Shown here in pieces: positions 1-8,704 of a DNA stretch of 64,000 bases. The first letter of the stretch is position 1. Each line of letters opens with the position of its first letter. A program made the position numbers and the translations under genes. Location: the NCBI GenBank assembly GCA_006937955.1, contig SSNP01000082.1, forward strand, positions 1,251,116 through 1,315,115, written 5' to 3'. The notes beneath the pieces are model-generated. The model was not told the DNA's origin. It worked only from the letters and a program-made list of their open reading frames with translations, and did no database searches. This DNA is from Pachypanchax playfairii (lineage: Eukaryota; Chordata; Actinopteri; Cyprinodontiformes; Aplocheilidae).

Positions 1-8
1 GTTGATAC

Positions 9-302
9 CAAATTCAAACAATGTTCTCAAAAGTTCCTCATTGTCAGTGATGTTGAAGATGTTTCTGGCTTCAAGATCTTCGTTCATCCTTTGTAACGCT
101 GTTAAATATGGAAGTAAAATGAGAGAAAATAAATCAATAAAATGATCAAATTTGTGAGTACCTGAGTCATAAACTCCTCTAATCACGTCATCCAACGACT
201 CCAACTAACCTGTGAAGATTTTTTGAAACATTTCCATTATATTTTCAAAACTGGGTTGAATCCAAGCAACACACGTGTAGTTGGGATGAGATGATGTGAA
301 AT
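9..302 (-). other. gldn: gldn linker exons, cassette copy 3 (diverged)
   Basis: Two exons, 210-302 (93 bp) and 9-98 (90 bp), both flanked by AG/GT and both phase 1 to phase 1. With the exon at 1580-1657 they form a three-exon set parallel to 2244-2312, 2025-2117 and 1827-1910. The 93-bp exons share the pattern T-S-x-H-x-N-x-T-C-x-x-W-I-x-x-S-F. The last exons share L-Q, an N-x-F-N core and a terminal leucine-rich end. The copies differ at most positions, so this is an old duplication within the gene. Confidence 0.7.
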
Positions 303-3300
303 CTGTGGAAAATAAAAGATAAGTTCAACAATTTAGTGCAAAATATCAGTTAGTGTAAAGCAGCTCAGAAAGGATCTGCTGTTCAATTCTTCATATGTCT
401 GAAAAAGGGTAAAAATATCAAATGTAAAGTAATCACATTCTACACAGTGTGTTTTTTACTGTTTAGTATTTTAAACCTCAATTTTATTTTTCCATCTTTT
501 AGTATCTAAATGATTGTTAGTGGGGGTGTAACACAGTCTGAGCTCTCACTGCTGCACATCTGGGTTTGATTCTGACAAGTTGTTTTACTATGTCTCTCCT
601 GCTGTTAGTTTTACAGATTCGTCACATGAATAATTACAGAATAATTTAAAACCTGCAATTTTTGTTCTTCATCAACTCAGCAGTCAGAATAAAGTAAAGA
701 TCATATGAAGAAAGTTCCTGTTGACAGTAACAGAATCACCACGGATTACTGTTCCTGTCTGAGTCCGTAACATCCAGCAGACGCCGCCATGACTCTGAGA
801 ACTGATAACACTTGTTGTTATTATAACCACATGTGTGCCTAANATTCGTCACATGAATAATTACAGAATAATTTAAAACCTGCAATTTTTGTTCTTCATC
901 AACTCAGCAGTCAGAATAAAGTAAAGATCATATGAAGAAAGTTCCTGTTGACAGTAACAGAATCACCACGGATTACTGTTCCTGTCTGAGTCCGTAACAT
1001 CCAGCAGACGCCGCCATGACTCTGAGAACTGATAACACTTGTTGTTATTATAACCACATGTGTGCCTAAAGCCTGTGAAGGTTTCCTGTTTGTCTCTTAG
1101 TGATCAGCAACATGCAGAAAGCAGCTGAGGTCAGAGCAGAGAGCAGCAGGTCAGTTTTCTGTCTGTCAGCACACGTCAGTTACACCGGAAAAAACAGGTT
1201 TCATCTTATTTAGAAAAAATCTTCACCATAAAATCCATCATCCAGGGTCGGCCCTGAGCTACATGGTGCCCTAGACAAAAAGGGATTTTGGCGCCCCCTA
1301 CTGCCCAGAACAGAAACAACGTAACTCAATAACTGGATTACATTGCAAACAATATTTATTTATACTAAAATGAGCAGTAGAGATGATAGATATTTAATTA
1401 TTACTGATTTTGATCTTTACATGAGATGAATGATGTGTCCAACAGTTTGTCCAAAAAAAATAAATAAAAAAATAAAAATAATTTGGCGCCCCTCCAGCAG
1501 AGGGCGCCCTAGGAAATCGCCTAATCCGCCTATGCCCAGTATACCATCATCATTATCAAAATCAGAATAACATTTTTACCTGTTTCTAGAATGTTTTTAA
1601 TGACGTCTCTGCTCTCGTTTAAGGCATCACTGATTTTGGATTTCGGTTCAAGTGGATCTATAGAGTGAAATGACATGTTACACATTAAACTTGAGCATAT
1701 TTAATCTACATACGTGAAACAGAATGGTTTATAGGCGGTAATAGAAGAGATTCAGCCCGGTAAAAAGAGTAAATTATTACGTTAAATCAGAGAAAATGAT
1801 CTTCTGTCACTCAAACGTTTCCATACCAAGTTCAAGGTGTTGAAGTTTCTCTGAGTCTGACGTGTTGAAGCTGTTTGTTGCATCATAGGCTTGATTCAAT
1901 GTTTGTAACACTGTTGAATTAGGAGGTGAAATTAGATGAGATGAGCACATTAAGAAATCTAGATCTACTTTGTGAGTAAATGAACCTTAAACTCATCAAA
2001 GTTGTGGTGAGTTTTGTAACTAACCTGACCATAACGTCTGAAACAATTCTCTGACTGTTTGGAAACTGGTTGGAATCCAAACAGCACAGGTCAAGTTTGA
2101 ATGAGGAGACGTCAGCTCTACAGACGATTAAACATAATTCAAACTGTTTCATACAAAACACCAGACAGTGTCATTCAAAGTTAAATTCAATGATGCTGGT
2201 CAAGTCAAAGATTGGGTTGATTTGAAAACACAGACTGTCTTACCTTCTGTCATGTTGCTATCAGAGACGTTTCTGCTGCCACTGAAAGCATCACTGCTGC
2301 TACTGGAGTTTACTGAGAATAAAACAAGTTATCATGGAGTCATTTAAAAAGATACTATTGGATGTTATTCTGTAGTAAATACTTTTCTTATTCTTTAAAA
2401 ATAACTTTTTTAACCTGATGATGATGTAATTGGAGCATCTCTGACCGTAGTTCTGTTCATATGGTTCAGTGAGATGCGCCTGGTGTCTGGATGAAAAGAT
2501 TCTGACCCTAGAACAAACAAAAGTTTTTAACTTTTATGTGTTTCTGCAAAAGACAGTGAAAAAGTGTTTGTGTCCAAGTCTGCGTGTTCATCAGCAAAAT
2601 ATCTCACAAACATCAAACGACAGAAACTCTGAGAAAAGAATCATCAGATCTGCATCTGTAACCGATTCATGTTTGAAATCAATCCAATTAAAGATGGCTG
2701 CTGATTTTTAATGAAACTATCAGAGAAAATAAGGGAGGTATTTGGATATAATCAGGGGTGTGCCCAGGAGGTAGTTGGGTATAATCAGGGGCGTGTCCAG
2801 GAGGTAGTTGGGTATAATCAGGGGCGTGTCCAGGAGGTAGTTGGATATAATCAGGGGCGTGCCCAGGAGGTAGTTGGGTATAATCAGGGGCGTGTCCAGG
2901 AGGTAGTTGGGTATAATCAGTTGCNAGTTCAAGGTGTTGAAGTTTCTCTGAGTCTGACGTGTTGAAGCTGTTTGTTGCATCATAGGCTTGATTCAATGTT
3001 TGTAACACTGTTGAATTAGGAGGTGAAATTAGATGAGATGAGCACATTAAGAAATCTAGATCTACTTTGTGAGTAAATGAACCTTAAACTCATCAAAGTT
3101 GTGGTGAGTTTTGTAACTAACCTGACCATAACGTCTGAAACAATTCTCTGACTGTTTGGAAACTGGTTGGAATCCAAACAGCACAGGTCAAGTTTGAATG
3201 AGGAGATGTCAGCTCTACAGACGATTAAACATAATTCAAACTGTTTCATACAAAACACCAGACAGTGTCATTCAAAGTTAAATTCAATGATGCTGGTCAA

Positions 3301-6300
3301 GTCAAAGATTGGGTTGATTTGAAAACACAGACTGTCTTACCTTCTGTCATGTTGCTATCAGAGACGTTTCTGCTGCCACTGAAAGCATCACTGCTGCTAC
3401 TGGAGTTTACTGAGAATAAAACAAGTTATCATGGAGTCATTTAAAAAGATACTATTGGATGTTATTCTGTAGTAAATACTTTTCTTATTCTTTAAAAATA
3501 ACTTTTTTAACCTGATGATGATGTAATTGGAGCATCTCTGACCGTTGTTCTGTTCATATGGTTCAGTGAGATGCGCCTGGTGTCTGGATGAAAAGATTCT
3601 GACCCTAGAACAAACAAAAGTTTTTAACTTTTATGTGTTTCTGCAAAAGACAGTGAAAAAGTGTTTGTGTCCAAGTCTGCGTGTTCATCAGCAAAATATC
3701 TCACAAACATCAAACGACAGAAACTCTGAGAAAAGAATCATCAGATCTGCATCTGTAACCGATTCATGTTTGAAATCAATCCAATTAAAGATGGCTGCTG
3801 ATTTTTAATGAAACTATCAGAGAAAATAAGGGAGGTATTTGGATATAATCAGGGGTGTGCCCAGGAGGTAGTTGGGTATAATCAGGGGCGTGTCCAGGAG
3901 GTAGTTGGACATAATCAGGGGCGTGTCCAGGAGGTAGTTGGGTATAATCAGGGGCGTGTCCAGGAGGTAGTTGGATATAATCAGGGGCGTGTCCAGGAGG
4001 TAGTTGGGTATAATCAGGGGCGTGTCCAGGAGGTAGTTGGATATAATCAGGGGCGTGTCCAGGAGGTAGTTGGGTATAATCAGGGGCGTGTCCAGGAGGT
4101 AGTTGGATATAATGAGGGGCGTGTCCAGGAGGTAGTTGGATATAATCAGGGGCGTGTCCAGAGGGGTGGCCTAGGGGGGTGGGGGCCACCCTACCAATTA
4201 GACTGCCCACCCCAGGTGCCAATCAAATTCAATCAATACGTTTACATTAATGAAAGAAAATGAATAATAAAAGTGAACCTTTGTCATTGTGGTTTGACTG
4301 ATTTTTATTTCACTTTGGTTTATGAAGCCTTTTAAATTATGAGAAACAGTCTATAATTCTGCAAAAACTAGATTTTTTTTAAGGTTATTAGCCTGTTCAC
4401 ATGTACCACCTTTTGGAAATCTGTGCCCCTATCTGCCCCCCCAACAAAGATTTTCTAGACACGCCCCTGGACATGATCTAAACATCAAAACGGATTCATT
4501 TTTTGGTGTCAAGATGGCAGTACAGGTAATCAACTATAAAATAAACACAAATTGCGGGAACTCAGTCAGTTTTACTAGAACTGAGCTACACAATAAAATA
4601 AACCTTTAACAGTAATTAAAAGTTATTCACAACAAATACACCAAGCGCTAACAGACACCGTGGCATCTTACTGAAAACTTTGATGTTGCACATGATGTAA
4701 TTTTTCAAGATTTGACTAAATGGGAAAACTAAAATATTTCTGCAATCAACTTTTTTTTTTTTTTACATTCTGTTTAATTGCAAAAATCTTCCTACCGTTT
4801 GAAAAGTTAGTTTGGTGAATTTGTTCTCTGGTCGTGTTTCTCACATCAGTGGGACAACAAGCAGGACATGGTGGACCAGGAGGACCAGGAAGACCTACAT
4901 AGAACATACACACATATCATACATAGAATCAAAAACAACACTTAGAAATGTTAAAAATAAGTCGGTAACTCAGAGATGCTGTAAAAAATCTAGATCTTAT
5001 ACTTTTTGAGAAATAATAGAATCTTAATTTGAATATTGAATATTTTGTAATATACTTGTAAAATTTCTTTGCAAATTTCTCATTCTGTTATTTTGTTTTG
5101 TTGACATTTACATTCTTCTTTAGATTCAGTAACAGGATCCGTTTCAGCCTCGAGCTAAAAATCTGAACTGAGACGTGTTTCCGTTTCTGTCGGATAATCA
5201 TGAGCTTTTAAATCTGTTCGAACATGACTGAACATGAAGAGCGTCTCTGTAAACTGGAAGTGTAACTGAAATGATGCGTGAGCGCGTGGGAAAAGGATCT
5301 AAACTTTGGTCACACGCTGGTTTTCTGATTGAGTGAGTCTGGAAACAGAAGATAATTAGAGGTTAATCAGCAGCACCAAACATTTGCACCATGCTGTAGT
5401 AAACAGAGACGCAGCAGCTGTGGACAGAGTGTCCTGCAGACGGCGAGTGGGACGGTCATGTTGTGTAATCACAGCTGAACAATGACACACTGTTTGGAAA
5501 CTGCTCTGGCTTCTTGGTTTGTGCTTCTGTTTTGGTCTGATGCTGTTTAGTGGATTATTTGTGGAGACGTTCCAACATTTCTGACCTTTTCTTCCTCGTC
5601 TGCCTTGTGGACCTGGTTCACCTGGTGGTCCTGGTGGTCCTGATACACAAAACACTCAGTTAGTGGCAGGAAGTTAGACAACAAACTGAAATTTAGGGGG
5701 TTTTGTTTTTACCTGGAGGTCCAGGAGGACCTAAACCAAAGAAAAAAACAAACATTATTTCACTTTAAACTGTAAATAATGGAGGATTTATGAAACGAAA
5801 ATGGAAATGATTCAGAATTTCACCTATTAAACAGATTCCTTTAGAGCTGCTACACAGATCCTGAAAGGCTTTAATCTGAAAATAAGAAAAAACCCAAACA
5901 AAATATGAGATTAAATCATAGTTCACTTCCTGTCTGAATCAACTGGATTATCTGTTAATTGAAAATGGAAATGACACACTAATACATTAATCTTCTATTA
6001 GAGCTAAAACAATAGAGCAAAAAAAAATTTTTTTTTAATTGAACTATTGCCAGTTAACAGCTGTTTTTAATGAAAATGTTAAATGAACTTTTTTATAACA
6101 GCTTTTTTTTCTTGAAGGCAAAAATCTTAAAATCTCATGTTCAGACCTGTTGACCAGATAAAACACTTGTAAGATCTGTATATTATTTCACATTAGAATC
6201 TTTGAAGAATCGCCATTTTTGGGAGGGGGGGGGGGTTCTGAGGATGTGAGATAAGAGAGCTGCAGGAATCATTCAAATCCATGCATCTTGGATTCTTTCA

Positions 6301-6743
6301 ATCCAAATTATTCCTTTGCTAATCCCAAAAAAGATCAGAAAACAGTCATAAATGATAGAAGAATTTATTTTAAACAATGATCTAGAAGTTTCCTAAAAAG
6401 GTCATAAGTAAACAGTTATGTATCTTACAGGGAACACAGAGTAGGTCATCAGCATCGGGTTGTCCTGGTTCTGTGTCCAGTGTCCCTCCTGGTTGCGTCT
6501 GCTGCGTTGGAGCTTCCTCAGCTCTCCGGTCTTCCTGACTTCACCTGGCAGAAATGCAGCTTGCAGGCTGCAGCTGTCTGACAGCTCCTGCACCTGGGAC
6601 CTGAGGCTGACCAGCTCCTCCACCAGTTCCTTGTACTGAACGAGCAGGAACACAAAACCTGCAGAGCTCAGCAGCAGCAGCAGCACGAACACACCAACCA
6701 GCAACATCTTCCACGTGGGGAAACGTTCCCTCTTATCTTTCAT
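9..6743 (-). CDS. gldn: Gliomedin, 5' part (3' end off left edge)
   Basis: Gliomedin is a type II membrane and secreted protein that clusters sodium channels at nodes of Ranvier through an olfactomedin domain. The ATG is at 6743-6741. Exon 1 (6429-6743, 105 aa) encodes a short cytosolic tail, a membrane helix (MLLVGVFVLLLLLSSAGFVF), a coiled segment and an RSRR furin-like site. It ends in MLMTYSVFP, and exon 2 (5824-5875) continues with DLCSSSKGICL; both match the human gliomedin junction as I remember it. Collagen exons are 5713-5730 (18 bp), 5586-5639 (54 bp) and 4796-4894, giving only about 11 uninterrupted G-X-Y triplets and then a CPACC cluster. Linker exons follow, all symmetric phase 1: 3341-3409, 3122-3214 and 2926-3007 (truncated at an N), then 2244-2312, 2025-2117, 1827-1910, 1580-1657, 210-302 and 9-98. 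No olfactomedin exon is in view. Identity is strong; the linker structure is my inference and the block at 2926-3409 may be an assembly duplicate. Confidence 0.87.
617..1069. repeat. 226-bp direct duplication across a single N (843)
   Basis: Bases 617-842 and 844-1069 appear identical and are separated only by the N at 843. The copy begins at ATTCGTCACATG and ends at GTGTGCCTAA. The duplication boundary coincides exactly with the ambiguous base, the signature of two contigs with an unmerged overlap. It lies in a gldn intron and adds no exon. Confidence 0.85.
1243..1539. mobile_element. Short non-autonomous DNA transposon-like element
   Basis: The segment starts CAGGGTCGGCCCTG and ends with the reverse complement of CTGGGCATAGGCGG. 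Internal GGCGCCCCCTACTGC and its inverted partner near 1485-1510 add palindromic structure. This terminal pattern (CAGGG-CGGCCC, with GGCGCCCTAGG inside) is common among hAT-type non-autonomous elements in fish. The terminal repeats are imperfect and I did not find a clear target duplication, so the assignment is tentative. Confidence 0.45.
1829..4021. repeat. Near-identical 1,097-bp tandem duplication across a single N (2925)
   Basis: Bases 1829-2924 and those from 2926 onward align at a constant offset of 1,097 with only a handful of substitutions (for example GAGGAGACGTC versus GAGGAGATGTC, and CCGTAGTTC versus CCGTTGTTC) and no indels until the minisatellite. The junction is the N at 2925, which falls inside the 33-bp array. 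The second copy starts two bases inside the exon homologous to 1827-1910, so that exon lacks its splice donor. Each copy carries three gldn linker exons. This is either a very recent duplication or an assembly artefact; the artefact seems likelier. Confidence 0.85.
2744..2924. repeat. 33-bp minisatellite, first array (5.5 copies)
   Basis: Units of 33 bp start at 2744, 2777, 2810, 2843, 2876 and 2909 (truncated). Each contains GG(A/G)TATAATCAGGGGCGTG, then a CCAGGAGGTAGTT-type end. Because 33 is divisible by three, all six frames stay open and produce repetitive spurious ORFs. Confidence 0.9.
3841..4161. repeat. 33-bp minisatellite, second array (about 10 copies)
   Basis: It uses the same 33-bp unit as the array at 2744-2924, here with starts at 3841 and every 33 bases to 4138. 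The final unit runs into the left end of a hAT-like element at 4147. Each unit contains CAGGGGCGTGTCCAG preceded by TATAAT, that is, the terminal motif and flank of that element. Confidence 0.9.
4147..4469. mobile_element. hAT-like non-autonomous element (323 bp)
   Basis: The element begins CAGGGGCGTGTC and ends with its exact inverted complement (GACACGCCCCTG at 4458-4469). The flanking octamers are GATATAAT on the left and GACATGAT on the right, six of eight matching, which fits an aged 8-bp target duplication typical of hAT elements. It has no coding capacity and lies in a gldn intron. Confidence 0.65.
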
Positions 6744-7478
6744 GTTTGTGCTCTCTTCCTTGTTTCTCTGCTGAAAAGTGATCTGCGCTCTGAACTTCAC
6801 ACGAACATGTCTGAAAATCTGCCAGCAGCTGAGACGTCAGAGGGAAACCACACTCGGGTTACTGCAGAGGAATAAACATGTCATAATGTGTCTGAGCGCC
6901 TACAAGAGGAAACACATGACACATTGCGCAACGAGCATCTGGGAAACAGTTACAGTCTGTAGGCTTGCTGGATTTAGCTGCAGCTAGGAGACATATTTCA
7001 GGAATGACATATTCTCCAGACATTGTAACACTTCTATCACTTTTCCTTTCAATATTATCACCCGCACATCCCACTCGAAATTACAGAGAGGTGGAATAAA
7101 TAAGTTTAGAACAAGGGATGCAGTGTTTGAGTCTACAAAAGAGCTTTCAGAGCACTTTGGTAAATAACTGTGTGGTAGGGAATAACATCCCACTCACAAA
7201 AGGATTTTTTTTTATTATCATGCACATTTTTAAATAGAGACTAATTCAGATTTTACTGAAATGAATTTAAATCAGCTCATGTAGTAAAAAGTGAGGAGAA
7301 TATGTTTACCTTAATCAGCCTGGAAGCTGTTCAGGCGAAAATAATACTCACTTTTTAACCGTGTGTGCAGCATTTCAATTTCAAATGATCCGAACTGAGT
7401 TTTTAAAAGATAATCTGGTCATTCTCTTTCAGGTTTCCCTCTTGAATTGCAGCGTGAGTCCCTGCTTCCTTTGACATG
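6744..7478. other. Divergent spacer between gldn and cyp19a1b
   Basis: This stretch separates the gldn start codon (minus) from the cyp19a1b response element (plus). It should contain the gldn 5' UTR and promoter. I see no conserved coding sequence and no clear TATA box for gldn; the longer open frames here show no recognisable protein. Confidence 0.5.
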
Positions 7479-7492
7479 GGTCAGCCTGACCC
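7478..7492 (+). promoter_or_regulatory. Perfect palindromic oestrogen response element
   Basis: The sequence GGGTCAGCCTGACCC is a perfect inverted repeat with a 3-bp spacer: GGTCA at 7479-7483, GCC at 7484-7486 and TGACC at 7487-7491. It sits about 305 bp upstream of the cyp19a1b TATA box. Teleost brain aromatase genes are known to be strongly oestrogen-inducible through an element of this type a few hundred bases upstream of the start site. The palindrome is directly visible; its function here is inferred. Confidence 0.88.
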
Positions 7493-7796
7493 AGCTAATT
7501 AATTTCCTCTTGAAAAGCCTCCCCAGTTGATGAATTGGACAGCAGGGCTGCTTTTTGTGCGGTGAAAGAAAATGTGAAATAATCCCATCAAAAGAAAAAA
7601 AAAAAAAAACAATCAAAGAAAGAACTCTCTTTTATAAATTCATCAGAATAATAACAAAAAAACCACTCCTTTTTTGTTCTTTTGAAGCTAATTTGTGGGT
7701 TTGGACATGCACTGTCTGGCCTGTTAGCTGCTCTGTCAGTCCTTGTCACCTAAAAGTTTCCAAGCAACCAGGAGAGTGAAGGACCAAGCAAGGATT

Positions 7797-7802
7797 TATA
7801 AA
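7797..7802 (+). promoter_or_regulatory. cyp19a1b: TATA box of cyp19a1b
   Basis: TATAAA within GGATTTATAAACAC predicts transcription starting near 7825-7832. A non-coding first exon then fits, ending at the donor AGAG|GTGAGC (7924|7925). Confidence 0.7.
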
Positions 7803-7825
7803 CACTTGTTAAGCAGTGATTTATT

Positions 7826-7924
7826 TAGTAGAGGAATGTAGATCAAGTTGAAAACCAGAGGAGGGAGTTCTGCTTCTCTTCAAACGCCACTTTCGTTGGT
7901 CAGGAGCAGAACAGGACGAGAGAG
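7826..7924 (+). other. cyp19a1b: Predicted non-coding exon 1 of cyp19a1b
   Basis: The left edge is estimated from the TATA box. The right edge is the strong donor GTGAGC at 7925. The acceptor joining it to the coding exon is probably CTCCAG ending at 8690, 14 bases before the ATG; an alternative is GATTCAG near 8633. The intervening intron of about 770 bp is A/T-rich with nothing else recognisable. Confidence 0.5.
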
Positions 7925-8704
7925 GTGAGCAGCGTTATTTTGTTCTATGGATGAAAAAATGTTACAGGAATAAAAAAAACATTAATTTTTCTGGGATTGA
8001 TGGTTAAATGATCTAAAAATTGGATTATTCAAGCATCTGCATGTTGAGAAACCCAAATAACAAAAATGTAAGACCAAAAATTCTACAAAAAATCCAATTT
8101 TGATCATCTGTGCACATGTTTAATGACTTGTTTGATGTCACTGATTTTAATTGTGAAATCTGAAACTATTTTTTAATAAAATCAGCTGTTTTCATTGAAG
8201 GAAATAAACAAGTTTTTGCATCTGGGTTCTCAAACCAAATAATTTCACAAATTACTGACTTTTATCTTTTATTTAAAATATATGATCACAGATAATAACC
8301 CTTTAGAAACCTTTTGTCTGAGAGGGATGTTTTTTTAAAGAAAAACAGCTGGATCTCAGAGGTAAAAAGTGGCTTCCAAGTAAATTGGACAAACCCGAAT
8401 TCTCTCCAGGTATAACTGAAAGATAGATGATCGGAGGAGGAGGGCGAGAGAATCTGCTAAGAGAAGGTGTGTAATGAGAGGTTTTTATGAGACAGGTGTG
8501 GTCTTTCCACCAAAATGTAACAGTTTCATCATTTTTATCAGAATTTCAAGAAACTTTCAGCACCAAATGATTAAATAAGAGTAATTTATTGTGTTTTGAT
8601 CATTAGGTGAGTTTGTTTTGTCCTCTGATTCAGGAAGATTTTCAGTTTTTTGGCCAGATGCATTGAGTCTACTTCATCGTGATACTCCAGGACTAAAAAC
8701 TGAG

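Noticed and set aside
520..600. Possible tRNA-SINE (GGGTTTGATTCTGA resembling a B box)
   Set aside because: No convincing A box, body or tail was found, so it was not called.
2744..4161. Regular 33-bp repeats that could suggest a CRISPR array
   Set aside because: The repeats are contiguous with no unique spacers and lie in a vertebrate intron next to a hAT element.
2711..4263. Repetitive ORFs on both strands encoding 11-residue repeats (GYNQGRVQEVV type and its antisense)
   Set aside because: They arise from the 33-bp minisatellite, whose unit length is divisible by three and keeps every frame open; no start context, splice signal or family match supports a protein.
6744..6800. Upstream start for gldn giving about 19 extra residues
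   Set aside because: The upstream codon is GTG and a nearby ATG is out of frame with an immediate stop; ATG at 6743 is the usable start.
8618..8704. N-terminal extension of aromatase to 8618
   Set aside because: It would start at TTG, not ATG; the first in-frame ATG is 8705 and a splice acceptor ends at 8690.
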